From contig DATBDZ010000285.1 in the NCBI GenBank assembly GCA_036276235.1, positions 1-14,370 on the forward strand: a stretch of DNA of 14,370 nt, written 5' to 3'. Of the stretch, positions 1-7,343 are shown in pieces. Numbering within the stretch: position 1 is the stretch's first letter; the number at the start of each line of letters is the position of its first letter. The DNA is from JANWHF01 sp036276235. GTDB lineage: Bacteria > Planctomycetota > Phycisphaerae > Tepidisphaerales > Tepidisphaeraceae. Made by a program: the position numbers and the translations under genes. Below the pieces are notes generated by a model. The model had not been told where the DNA came from, did not search any database, and saw nothing but the letters and a program-made list of their open reading frames with translations.

Positions 1-2
1 CG

Positions 3-125
3 TCGCTGGCATCGCAGATCAAGGCGTGGAACGAAGCGCGCAACAAGGAGGCATCGAAGGTGAATTGGCAATTCACCACCGCAGACGCGAGAATAAAGCT
101 GCGCCATCTCTATCCACAGTTTTGA
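3..125 (+). CDS. IS630-family transposase, C-terminal fragment (cut by window edge)
   Basis: The frame starting at base 3 is open from the window edge to a TGA at 123-125 and encodes 40 residues. The end reads VNWQFTTADARIKLRHLYP, which is the characteristic C-terminus of IS630/Tc1-mariner-like DDE transposases (pattern W-x-F-T-x-x-D-A-R-x-K-L-x-x-L-Y-P), preceded by the usual 'AWNEARN' segment. Transposases of this family cut and paste an element into TA dinucleotides. The catalytic DDE domain lies to the left of the window, so intactness cannot be judged. The right terminal repeat of the element would be expected within roughly the next 50-80 bases, but I could not identify it without the left end. 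Family recognition is from memory of the motif. Confidence 0.85.
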   Translation, partial: SLASQIKAWNEARNKEASKVNWQFTTADARIKLRHLYPQF

Positions 126-225
126 ACTGGATGGCGTACTAGGTAGTATTGATGGGCCGTCAACGAAAATCCGTTGTTTTCAACCCTGTTGTCTGCCCCT
201 GCATTTGTTGAAGGCGAGGTTCGAA
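126..225. other. Short intergenic stretch after the transposase, weak hairpin
   Basis: This stretch holds a small stem CAACG (161-165) / CGTTG (172-176) with a six-base loop, followed by TTTT. It could be a weak terminator for the transposase gene. It should also contain the right end of the IS630 element, which is not resolvable from one side. An AAGGCGAGG box at 211-219 is the likely ribosome binding site of the next gene. Confidence 0.3.
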
Positions 226-540
226 TTGGATGATCCAAACGACCGTATCGATCGCGCTACAAATCAGCTCGCCGCGAAAGTGATATTTGCCGGCGTGGCG
301 GCCCTGGGCTTTGGCGTCTACATGTACGTTAAAGGCGTCCGGGACGGGACCGCCGCTGACATTTCCTTCAGCAAGCTCTTGTTCATCTGCGGTGGATTGT
401 TGCTTCTACCGTTTTTGATTGTGTTGGCTGTCGCGCGAACAATGCGCAATGCCGACCGGTCGGCGCGGATCCGTCTTCTTATCCTACTGGGCCTTGTCAT
501 GCTCGGCTCAGTCATTGCGGTTTTCGTGTTGAGAGGATAA
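226..540 (+). CDS. Small three-helix integral membrane protein, unknown function
   Basis: I do not recognise a family. The protein has 104 residues if it starts at TTG 226. I chose that start because AAGGCGAGG (211-219) sits six bases upstream; the alternative TTG at 205 has no purine-rich box. The N-terminus is short, charged and acidic (DDPNDRIDRATNQ). Three hydrophobic segments follow: about residues 17-36 (AAKVIFAGVAALGFGVYMYV), 48-68 (LLFICGGLLLLPFLIVLAVA) and 82-102 (LLILLGLVMLGSVIAVFVL). The loop after the second segment is basic (RTMRNADRSARIR), which by the positive-inside rule places it in the cytoplasm. It lies between the IS630 remnant and topA, is convergent with topA, and has no operon partner in view. 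A real gene is likely from the clear membrane pattern, but its role is unknown. Confidence 0.65.
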   Translation: MDDPNDRIDRATNQLAAKVIFAGVAALGFGVYMYVKGVRDGTAADISFSKLLFICGGLLLLPFLIVLAVARTMRNADRSARIRLLILLGLVMLGSVIAVFVLRG

Positions 541-551
541 TTAAACACGAA
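523..551. terminator. Possible bidirectional hairpin between convergent genes
   Basis: TTCGTGTT (523-530) and AACACGAA (544-551) form a perfect 8-bp inverted repeat with a 13-base loop that includes the stop codon of the small membrane gene. It lies between this gene and the 3' end of topA, where a shared terminator would be useful. The stem is only half GC and no clear U-tract follows on either strand, so this is a weak candidate. Confidence 0.25.
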
Positions 552-576
552 TCCGGCCCTGAGTATTCCGCTGTCC

Positions 577-3285
577 CTAGTCCACCCGTAAATCCGTCTC
601 AACGTCCCCCGAATCATCCGGAACCGTGACGGGCTTTTCTTCCTTGGCGTGATCTTTTGCTTCGCCGTTGAGGCCTAGTTCTTCCATTAACTTGGCGGGA
701 ACTTCACCCGTGTTTTTGCATTTGGGGTATCCGCTGCAGCCCAGGAATCTTCCTCGGCGGCCGGTGCGGATGATCATCGGTTTGCCGCACTCGTCGCAAT
801 CGATGTCGGTGGGAATCGAGGCGCGGCCGTTGGCCGAGCCGGGGGCGGCGGGGTTTTCGCCTACGATTTTCGCCGCCATTTCTCTGGCCTTTTCCGCGCC
901 TTCCTGGAGCAGCGGCAGGAGTTTTTCTACCTGCGCCAAGTCGGGGCCGGCGAGCTTCTTGACCATCTTTGTGCTACGGCACTTGGGGAAGCTCGAGCAG
1001 CCGAGGAACGGGCCGCGCTTGCTATCGCGCAGGAGCATGGGGCTCCCGCACTTCTCGCAGGCGACCGTCGTTTTGATCGGCGGCGCTTTGGGCGGAAGGG
1101 GTTTGCCTTCCTTATCGAGGTTGATGATGGTGGCGCAGGAAGGCTCGCCCTTCTCGTTTTTCTCGGCGTATCCGCTGCAGCCCAAAAACTCGCCGAAGCG
1201 TCCGCGGCGTTTGATCATGTCGCGCCCGCAGACGGGGCATTTGTATTCACTGACTTCGCGCAGCGTGGGCCTGCCTTGCGGATCGACCGGTTGCGTAGTC
1301 TTGCATTCCGCGTCGCTGCAGGCCAGGAAGAAGCCGTTCTTGCTGATGCGATAGAGCAGCTTCTTGCCGCACTTGGGGCAGTCGTAAGGACTGACGGCTC
1401 CGCCGGCGTGCTCGATCTTCCCCAGCGCCCCCGCCACGATCTCGTGGAACGGGATGTAGAAATCGCGCAGCAGCTTGATCCAATCGAGATGATGCTCCTC
1501 GATCTCATCGAGCTGCCCTTCCATGCCGGCGGTGAACTGCACATCCATGATCTTGGGGAACGCCTGGATCAGCTTGTCGGTAACGACCTTGCCAAGCAGC
1601 GTCGCGAAGAATCGGCGATCCTGCTGCTGCACATACTCGCGATCCTGGATCGTCTGGATGGTGCTTGCGTAAGTGCTGGGGCGCCCGATGCCCAATTGCT
1701 CCATCGCCTTCACGAGCGATGCTTCGGTGTATCGCGCTGGCGGCTGCGTGAAGTGCTGCGAGGGGTTGATATCGATCGGCCAGACGTTTTGCGCTTCGTG
1801 CAGTTCGGGCAGAAGCTGATCTTCGCTGGAGACGCCGGCCACTTTCATGAACCCGTCGAAGACGAGCTTGCGGCCGCTGGCGCGGAAGAGTGCATCGCCG
1901 GTGTTGGTTTTTGCGGCGAGCGTCACAGTCGTCTGATCGAACTGCGCCGGCGGCATTTGGCAGGCGACGAAGCGCCGCCAGATCAGATCGTAGAGGCGCG
2001 ATTCATCGCCGCTGAGTTTTTCGCGTGCCGCCTGCGGCGAGAGCGTGACATCGGTCGGCCGGATTGCCTCGTGGGCTTCCTGCGCGCTCTTGTTTGAGGA
2101 GGCGTAGGTGTTGGGCTGCTCAGGGAGATATTCCTTCCCGAACTCCTTGGGGATGTAGGAGCGCACCATGTTCAGCGCCTCGGCCGAAAGATTGGTCGAG
2201 TCGGTCCGCATGTAAGTGATGTAGCCGGACTCATACAGGCCTTGGGCGATCTTCATCGTGCGCTGCGCGCCAAAGCCCAGGCGGGTGGAAGCATCCTGTT
2301 GCAGCGAACTGGTGATGAACGGGCCCGACGGGCGGCGGGAAGTTCGCTTTTTCTCGATCGAGCGGACGGCAAAATTAGGGCAGGAGCCCAGGCGACCGAC
2401 GAAGCTCGTCAGATTCTTCGCGGAGCCTTTAGCTTCGGCATCTTCAGTTGTATTCACTTTATCGATGACGAACCCCAGCAGCTCGGCGGCTTTCCGGGCG
2501 TCATCTTTATTAGTTGCTTCGAACTTCTTCCCCGCCAGCTCAACAAGCTCGGCGGTGAAGGCGCCATGATCGGCCAGCCATTTCTCTCGCTCGATCTTCG
2601 TGCGCTCGCCGTTCCCGGTATTCGTCAGGAAATCGTGCCATTGCGCTGATAGCGTCTTGCAGCCCGTAGCGCCATCGCTGGGCGCGGCAAAGATGCCGTG
2701 GATGTGCCAGTATTCGGCAGGGATGAAGGCTTCAATCTCACGCTCTTTTTCGACGACGAGACGCACCGTGACGCTCTGCACGCGTCCGGCGCTTAAGCCG
2801 CGGGCGACTTTGCGCCACAGGAGCGGGGAGATTTCGTAGCCGACGATGCGGTCGAGAATGCGCCGGGCCTGCTGGGCGTTGACGCGATCGATATCAATGG
2901 CCAGCGGCGAGCGGAAGGCCTTCTGGATCTCCGCCTTGGTGATGGCATTAAAGATAACGCGGCGGACCTTCTCATCCGGAATGCCCAGGGCTTCTTTGAG
3001 GTGCCAGGCGATGGCTTCGCCCTCACGGTCCAAGTCGGTTGCGAGGTAGACGTTTTCGCTCTGCTTGGCGAGCTTCTTCAGCTCGCTGATGAGCTTGTCC
3101 TTCTTTTCGATGATCTCGTATTCAGGGACAAAGGTGACCAGATCGACGCCCATTCCTTTAGAGGGCAAATCGCGGACGTGGCCCATGCTTGCCTTCACGA
3201 CGTAATTGTCGCCAAGGTATTTATTGATCGTCTTTGCCTTTGCAGGCGATTCGACGATGACGAGGTTTTTGCCGTTCTTGGCCAT
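577..3285 (-). CDS. topA: DNA topoisomerase I (type IA), four zinc ribbons
   Basis: This enzyme relaxes negatively supercoiled DNA by single-strand cleavage through a 5'-phosphotyrosine. The 902-residue protein begins with the TOPRIM domain: VIVESPAKAK (E12) and the acidic triad in DLDREGE (D84, D86, E88). The catalytic tyrosine is Y358 in GYITYMRTDST. The core motifs RILDRIVGYEISPLLW and LGIGRPSTYASTIQTI are present. The tail carries four C4 zinc ribbons: C636/C639/C656/C661, C683/C686/C703/C717, C743/C746/C763/C769 and C830/C833/C850/C856. E. coli TopA is about 865 residues; here residues about 215-315 appear longer than the E. coli equivalent before the conserved GPFITSSLQQ. The start MAKNGKNLVIVESP is the family start, although no good Shine-Dalgarno box precedes it. 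The gene is co-directional with the cluster upstream but separated by about 350 bases, so it is probably transcribed on its own. Confidence 0.98.
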   Translation of the reverse strand: MAKNGKNLVIVESPAKAKTINKYLGDNYVVKASMGHVRDLPSKGMGVDLVTFVPEYEIIEKKDKLISELKKLAKQSENVYLATDLDREGEAIAWHLKEALGIPDEKVRRVIFNAITKAEIQKAFRSPLAIDIDRVNAQQARRILDRIVGYEISPLLWRKVARGLSAGRVQSVTVRLVVEKEREIEAFIPAEYWHIHGIFAAPSDGATGCKTLSAQWHDFLTNTGNGERTKIEREKWLADHGAFTAELVELAGKKFEATNKDDARKAAELLGFVIDKVNTTEDAEAKGSAKNLTSFVGRLGSCPNFAVRSIEKKRTSRRPSGPFITSSLQQDASTRLGFGAQRTMKIAQGLYESGYITYMRTDSTNLSAEALNMVRSYIPKEFGKEYLPEQPNTYASSNKSAQEAHEAIRPTDVTLSPQAAREKLSGDESRLYDLIWRRFVACQMPPAQFDQTTVTLAAKTNTGDALFRASGRKLVFDGFMKVAGVSSEDQLLPELHEAQNVWPIDINPSQHFTQPPARYTEASLVKAMEQLGIGRPSTYASTIQTIQDREYVQQQDRRFFATLLGKVVTDKLIQAFPKIMDVQFTAGMEGQLDEIEEHHLDWIKLLRDFYIPFHEIVAGALGKIEHAGGAVSPYDCPKCGKKLLYRISKNGFFLACSDAECKTTQPVDPQGRPTLREVSEYKCPVCGRDMIKRRGRFGEFLGCSGYAEKNEKGEPSCATIINLDKEGKPLPPKAPPIKTTVACEKCGSPMLLRDSKRGPFLGCSSFPKCRSTKMVKKLAGPDLAQVEKLLPLLQEGAEKAREMAAKIVGENPAAPGSANGRASIPTDIDCDECGKPMIIRTGRRGRFLGCSGYPKCKNTGEVPAKLMEELGLNGEAKDHAKEEKPVTVPDDSGDVETDLRVD

Positions 3286-3638
3286 ATATATAATGCCGGG
3301 CCGATAGGTCGCCGCAGCGCCCGTCGTATCGGCCTCGTAGGGGCCGGCCTTGACGACTTTGCCGGGAATAACGCCGGGACGACACTTGGGGCTCGTTTAT
3401 CGGTCATTCCCGCGGCGGGTGCCGCAGCGGCAAGGTCCGGCGATAAAGGGCGGGCAGTTTGATCGAGCGGCCAATGGCCTGTCAAGGGCGGCTGCCCAAC
3501 CCACCGAACAGCCGATACTACGCCGGCCGGCGGTGGGGGTTCTACTTTGGAGCGGGCTGGGCGGTGGGATAGTCGTGCGTAACTGCTTAAAATCGCAAGT
3601 TTTGTGATTGAGTCAAAAAGATCGGCGGGCACCGGGCT
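3286..3638. other. Gene-free leader between the FGE-like gene and topA
   Basis: I see no credible gene here; a reverse-strand frame runs through it but is proline/arginine-rich, low-complexity and overlaps topA out of frame. Near its right end, on the minus strand, TTGACT (3616-3611) is followed after 17 bases by ATTTTA (3593-3588), a possible but poor promoter for topA about 300 bases upstream of its start. The region just before the topA ATG is AT-rich (minus strand CATTATATAT), which could act as a -10 or simply ease unwinding. The rest is GC-rich without obvious strong hairpins plus U-tracts. Confidence 0.4.
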
Positions 3639-4493
3639 TTAGCGGGTGGGGAGGGTGACGATCACGCGGAATCCCGTGGATTTGAGCGATTCGGTGGGCC
3701 GCCGACTGCCGGCGCGCATGTTGCCGGCGGCGACCGCGTTGGCGGTGTAGGCGGCACCGCGAACCGTATGGTTGGCGGGATCGCCGCTTTGCGAGCCCGT
3801 AGGATCGCTGTCGCCGGTCGCGGCGTCGTCGCTGTACAAATCGGCGGTAAATTCGCGGATGTTGCCGAGCATGTCGTAAAGGCCCCAAGGGTTCGGCTGC
3901 TTCTGGCCGACCGGGTGTGGCTTGCCGCCGGAGTTGGCGCCAAACCATGCGATCTTGTCGAGGTCAGCAGTGGTCGATCCGTTGTAATACGGCGTGGTGG
4001 TGCCGGCGCGGCAAGCGTATTCCCATTGTGCTTCGGTCGGCAGCCGAACGTCTTTGCCGGTGAGCCTGGACATCTTCCGGCACAACTCCTCGGCGTCCTT
4101 GACAGCGACGTTGTGAACGCCGATATCATCACCCTTCTCAATGCTGGGGTTTGCGCCCATCACCTTCTGATACTGTGCCTGCGTGAATTCAAACTTGCCC
4201 ATGTAGAACGGCTTGGTGATCGTGACCTTGTGTTGCGCTTCGGAGGCAGCCTCCTTCGGCGTTTTAGCTTCGCCGGCCGGGCTGCCCATGGTGAAGCTAC
4301 CGGCAGGGATCAGGACACCTTCCCATTTGATGCCGTCGCCGAGATCGAGGGTAAGCGTGGGGGCCAAATGAGCGCGGGTGCCGTATTCCGTCCGGGATTC
4401 TTTGCCATCCCAGAGGGGCCATGTGGGAGAGTCGGCTCTGGCAAGAGGTGCAATAAGCAGGGCGACAATCAAACCAAGCATGGCAAGTTTCAT
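3639..4493 (-). CDS. Exported SUMF1/formylglycine-generating-enzyme-fold protein, catalytic cysteines absent
   Basis: The 284-residue protein opens with a signal peptide (MKLAMLGLIVALLIAPLARA, cleavage probably after residue 20). An FGE-sulfatase/SUMF1 C-type-lectin-like domain covers about residues 55-282. The diagnostic motifs are IPAGSFTMGS (62-71), the FYMGKFEFTQAQYQKVMG segment (96-113), RLPTEAQWEYACRAGT (150-165), NPWGLYDMLGNIREFTADLY (201-220), VRGAAY and STGFRVIV. The only cysteines are C138 and C161, both outside the C-terminal region where true formylglycine-generating enzymes carry their copper-binding pair, so sulfatase maturation is unlikely. In planctomycetes such domains often serve as structural or binding modules. 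A strong AGGAGG box (4504-4499) lies five bases before the ATG. The 80-base gap to the upstream gene contains a perfect CCGCCATGGCGG palindrome (4524-4535). It is the last gene of the sigma-led cluster. Confidence 0.9.
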   Translation of the reverse strand: MKLAMLGLIVALLIAPLARADSPTWPLWDGKESRTEYGTRAHLAPTLTLDLGDGIKWEGVLIPAGSFTMGSPAGEAKTPKEAASEAQHKVTITKPFYMGKFEFTQAQYQKVMGANPSIEKGDDIGVHNVAVKDAEELCRKMSRLTGKDVRLPTEAQWEYACRAGTTTPYYNGSTTADLDKIAWFGANSGGKPHPVGQKQPNPWGLYDMLGNIREFTADLYSDDAATGDSDPTGSQSGDPANHTVRGAAYTANAVAAGNMRAGSRRPTESLKSTGFRVIVTLPTR

Positions 4494-4573
4494 TTTGGCC
4501 TCCTGAGTCGAGCGATATCTTGACCGCCATGGCGGCCTTCGCCAAGTCCGACCGGACGAGGGCGCTCCCCTTC

Positions 4574-5644
4574 CTACTTGTCCCCCAGCACTTCGATCAC
4601 GAGATAAAGTAGCTTCCCCGCGTCATCTTTTTCTGAGCGTGATGTGGCCGGCAGCGCGGCGACGAGCACGGGCTTTCCAACGGGGACAGCGATGCTGGTA
4701 TGAAACTGTTGAACCTGGATATCGACGCGATCGATCGTGGCGGGTGCGTCCATGTTCATTGGTTGGGTTGTTGGGGCCAGGGGCGAGGGGCGAATGCCGT
4801 TCCAGTCGCTGACGATGTTTTCGATGTCGATCAGCGCGGTGGGACTGCCGGGCGGGACCATGGGAATCAGTTGCAGCGAGATGCCATCCTGCACGATGGC
4901 GGCATCGGGCTGATAGGCGGCGACGCCCGTGCCGACGGCTGCCGTTAATCCGGTGATTACGGTTTTGGCTTTTCCCGAGGAGAGCCGAACAGTCTGTCCG
5001 TTGAAGCAAGTGATCTGTGCGCGGTACTTCATCGCGCCGGCCGGAAGCTTTTCCAGGTCCGCGGGATTGATGATCCGAATGGCGGCGGAATCTCCCGCCT
5101 GACGTGCGGGCTGGGCGAGCTGCTGCATCTGGCCGGAATCCAGAAGGATCCATCGGGCCACGACCGTCACGAGGCGCGCGCTATTCTCGCGAAGCTGTGA
5201 TAACAATGTTTGAATCGCTTGATGGTTTTCGGCGGTTTGTGAAACGACCATCATGCCATGGACCATGCGGATAGCGCCGATGGTGCCGCCGGTATCGCGC
5301 CAGCTTTCGGGCGCCACGGTCTCCAGGATGAGAAGTCTGATTTCATCGACCGGTGAATCGGCCGCATTGGGCTTGGCCTTTGCGGATGGTGGGCCGCCGC
5401 CCACGCCTCCGCCTTGGCCGCTATCGAGTACTGGTTTGGGCTCGCCGATCTTGGTGGGAGGAACGATTGTGGAGCTTTCGTTGCGATCGGCGCCGTTCCA
5501 AAGAAGATCTCGAATGTCATAGACTTTGGTCACGACATCTGGTTTGCCGGCGTCGGCGATTTTGCGGGCTGGTTCCTGCTGCGCGAGCGCGGAGCCGGCG
5601 AACATTAATAGAAAGAGGCCGACGGCGATTGATATCGCTTTCAT
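4574..5644 (-). CDS. Exported secretin-like protein (planctomycete 'PESWRDTGG' type)
   Basis: The start is taken at ATG 5644, giving 356 residues, because GAGGAG (5656-5651) lies six bases upstream and a clean signal peptide follows (MKAISIAVGLFLLMFAGSALA, residues 1-21). The frame is open further upstream but that part looks non-coding. The mature protein begins with VTKVYDIRDLLW (38-49), the 'YDIRDLL' element found in planctomycete proteins annotated as GspD/secretin-related. A glycine/proline-rich linker follows (about 66-95). The motif LETVAPESWRDTGGTIGAI (107-124) and a short alpha/beta segment ending SQTAENHQAIQTLLSQLRE (135-153) come next. Residues 205-335 resemble the short beta-rich core of secretins (ISLQLIPMV, then SIAVPVGKPVLVAAL). 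The protein is too short for a complete outer-membrane secretin with all N domains. It follows the helical-repeat regulator by 22 bases, so co-transcription is likely. Confidence 0.75.
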   Translation of the reverse strand: MKAISIAVGLFLLMFAGSALAQQEPARKIADAGKPDVVTKVYDIRDLLWNGADRNESSTIVPPTKIGEPKPVLDSGQGGGVGGGPPSAKAKPNAADSPVDEIRLLILETVAPESWRDTGGTIGAIRMVHGMMVVSQTAENHQAIQTLLSQLRENSARLVTVVARWILLDSGQMQQLAQPARQAGDSAAIRIINPADLEKLPAGAMKYRAQITCFNGQTVRLSSGKAKTVITGLTAAVGTGVAAYQPDAAIVQDGISLQLIPMVPPGSPTALIDIENIVSDWNGIRPSPLAPTTQPMNMDAPATIDRVDIQVQQFHTSIAVPVGKPVLVAALPATSRSEKDDAGKLLYLVIEVLGDK

Positions 5645-5666
5645 GAGCTTCTCCTCGTTGAGGTTC

Positions 5667-6773
5667 TTAGGGTTCCAGTTCACTTGTCGTAAATTCCGAT
5701 TGGACAGCCGCCAGGATTGGCGCGAGCGCGGAATTTTGCCGCGCCTCGGCGACGGCAATCCGGGCCTGATTTCCGCGGCTGAGCAGCAGCGCCGCCAGCG
5801 CCTCGCGGCGGTTAACGTTGTTCTGAATGCGGCTGACGAGTTGCGCCGTCGTGTACGGCCCGTCGATATGACCCAGCGCGCGTGCCGCCGAAAGGCGGTC
5901 GGTGACTCGCGATGTGTTGAGCGCGGCGATCAACTGCTGCACCGGCGGATGATTCATCTGATCAAGGGCATCCAAAGCGACGGCGCGCGTTCGGGGATCT
6001 TCCACGAGGCGCAAGTAGTCGCCCATTGCCGCCGCTGGATCGCGCTGCAGCGCGGCGGCAATGAGCTGCCTCCGCTCTGCATCGTCGCGGGCCGCGGGCA
6101 ACAGCCGCCAAAGCATCGGCAGACTTGCGAGGCGGCAGATCGAAGTGAGTGCATCCTGGCGCGTGCGCGGCTGGCGCAGGAGCGGTACCAGAAACGTCGC
6201 CGAGTCTTCGGTGCCGACAAACGCCAACATACGAATGGCGGCGGATTGTGCCGGGTCGTTCGCAGACTCCGCTCGCTTGCGAAGATTTGCGATGAGGGCA
6301 GCGGAGCCGACGCGGCGTTGCAGGTCGGCGGCCAACGCTGCTGGATCAGTTCCGGCTTGGCGCGCGAGCTGTTGCAGCGCGTCATCGATAGCCGCTTGCC
6401 CCTGTTTCGCGGCGAGCAGCGGTGGCCGCGCCAGTTCCTTGCGAATCGCCAATGCTTCCAGCGGCGTCGGAGAGCGCGGAACAAACGATGCCGGCAAAAC
6501 GATGGCCGCTGTTTCCTGCGGAGGCTCGGCCACTGCAATGATCGGTGGATGAGACGCATGCTGTCGGGACAGAAGGATCGCAGCCGTGGTGCCGGCGATT
6601 AGCACTGTCGCGGCCATTGCGAGAATTGGCCGCCGGCTCCGTCGTCGTGATGGAGAAACGCGATCCCACATATCCTCCAGACGATCGATCGCCGCCGGTG
6701 AAGGCTCGGGCGAATGAGCTTGCGCGAGCAGATCATCCAGCGGATCGGAAGATTGTTGCAGATCACGTTGCAT
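5667..6773 (-). CDS. Single-pass membrane protein with HEAT-like repeats; putative anti-sigma regulator
   Basis: The 368-residue protein starts at ATG 6773, whose codon lies inside the 3' end of the sigma gene (11-base overlap, CAAGATGCAACGTGA). There is no Shine-Dalgarno box, so translation is probably coupled to the sigma gene. Residues 1-48 are hydrophilic and cytoplasmic, acidic at first (DPLDDLLAQ, IDRLEDMWDRV) and ending in SPSRRRSRRP. One membrane helix follows at about 49-69. The remainder is predicted outside the membrane and is alanine/leucine/arginine-rich helical sequence with a roughly 30-residue HEAT-like period (for example SAAIRMLAFVGTEDSATFLV, DRLSAARALGHIDGPYTTAQ). Position and topology are those of an anti-sigma factor, but the zinc-finger HxxxCxxC motif of common ones is absent. 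The regulator role is inferred from context; the membrane and repeat layout is directly visible. Confidence 0.75.
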   Translation of the reverse strand: MQRDLQQSSDPLDDLLAQAHSPEPSPAAIDRLEDMWDRVSPSRRRSRRPILAMAATVLIAGTTAAILLSRQHASHPPIIAVAEPPQETAAIVLPASFVPRSPTPLEALAIRKELARPPLLAAKQGQAAIDDALQQLARQAGTDPAALAADLQRRVGSAALIANLRKRAESANDPAQSAAIRMLAFVGTEDSATFLVPLLRQPRTRQDALTSICRLASLPMLWRLLPAARDDAERRQLIAAALQRDPAAAMGDYLRLVEDPRTRAVALDALDQMNHPPVQQLIAALNTSRVTDRLSAARALGHIDGPYTTAQLVSRIQNNVNRREALAALLLSRGNQARIAVAEARQNSALAPILAAVQSEFTTSELEP

Positions 6774-7281
6774 CTTGGGTCCAATGTGCCGGCAAGTGCC
6801 GGGCAAGCCGCTCGCGCAGTCGGCGGCGGGCCAGATGAAGATTTGTTCTCACGTTCTGCTCGTTGGTTTCCAAAACCGTTGCTGCTTCGCTGATTGAGTG
6901 ATTTTCGTACGCCACCAGCACCAGCACTTCGCGTTGCCGATCCGGAAGGCGGCTGACTTCGCGGGCGATTTCACGGGCGATCTCCTGATCGATTAACTGC
7001 CCCGGCGGATCGGCCGCCCGCGCATCGACCGGATCATCAACCAGCTCCTGATCGGCCCGCGCCGAGCGGGAACGATCGCGCGAAACGTTGACGATGATGC
7101 GAAAAAACCAGCTGCGAAAGCTCGAATCGCCGCGAAAGCTCCGCCAGCCGCGAGCGGCCTGAAAGAGCGACTGCTGCACAATTTCCTCGGCAGCGTCGGG
7201 ATCACCGCAGAGGCGCGTGGCGAATCGGAGAGCCGCCGCAAGTTGGCCGCGAACCAGTCGATCCAGGTCGCTTGCGTCCAC
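6763..7281 (-). CDS. ECF-type RNA polymerase sigma factor (sigma-70 family)
   Basis: The 172-residue protein starts at GTG 7281 with GCGAGG seven bases upstream. Sigma region 2 covers about residues 14-72: the segment CGDPDAAEEIVQQSLFQAARG is the core-binding helix pair and SFRSWFFRIIVNVSRDRSR is the -10 recognition part. An acidic linker (ELVDDPVDARAADPPGQLID) joins it to region 4 at about 115-160, where LPDRQREVLVLVAYENHS and the helix-turn-helix EAATVLETNEQNVRTNLHLA read promoter -35 elements. Length and domain content are those of a compact ECF sigma factor. It is the first gene of the cluster and overlaps the putative membrane regulator, the usual arrangement for a sigma/anti-sigma pair. 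The target promoter cannot be read from this window; I found no convincing repeated GGAAC-type element upstream of its own gene. Confidence 0.95.
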   Translation of the reverse strand: MDASDLDRLVRGQLAAALRFATRLCGDPDAAEEIVQQSLFQAARGWRSFRGDSSFRSWFFRIIVNVSRDRSRSARADQELVDDPVDARAADPPGQLIDQEIAREIAREVSRLPDRQREVLVLVAYENHSISEAATVLETNEQNVRTNLHLARRRLRERLARHLPAHWTQDAT

Positions 7282-7304
7282 GCCTTCGCCTCGCGGTCTG
7301 CTCC

Positions 7305-7325
7305 CCGCCGAATGTTAGACGGCGG
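7305..7325 (-). other. Hairpin in the leader of the sigma gene
   Basis: CCGCCG (7305-7310) and CGGCGG (7320-7325) can pair as a 6-bp, all-GC stem with a nine-base loop. It lies 24-44 bases upstream of the sigma GTG start, so on the minus-strand mRNA it would sit in the 5' leader. No U-tract follows, so it is not an intrinsic terminator. A role in mRNA folding is possible but not shown. Confidence 0.3.
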
Positions 7326-7343
7326 AGGCGTGAATCTTGTTAA

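Noticed and set aside
1276..2097. Long plus-strand open frame (273 codons) inside topA
   Set aside because: It is antisense to conserved topA motifs and arginine/leucine-rich in the manner of a shadow frame; the minus-strand reading is unambiguous.
3195..3632. Minus-strand frame of 145 codons spanning the topA leader
   Set aside because: It is proline/arginine-rich, overlaps the topA start out of frame and has no domain or start signal.
4574..5758. Longer version of the secretin-like protein with a 38-residue extension
   Set aside because: The extension overlaps the 3' end of the upstream gene and would bury the signal peptide; ATG 5644 has GAGGAG at correct spacing.
5526..6602. Plus-strand open frame of 358 codons opposite the secretin-like and helical-repeat genes
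   Set aside because: Its composition (arginine, cysteine and glutamine-rich) is that of a GC-rich shadow frame, and the opposite strand has signal peptide, membrane helix, ribosome binding site and gene overlap.
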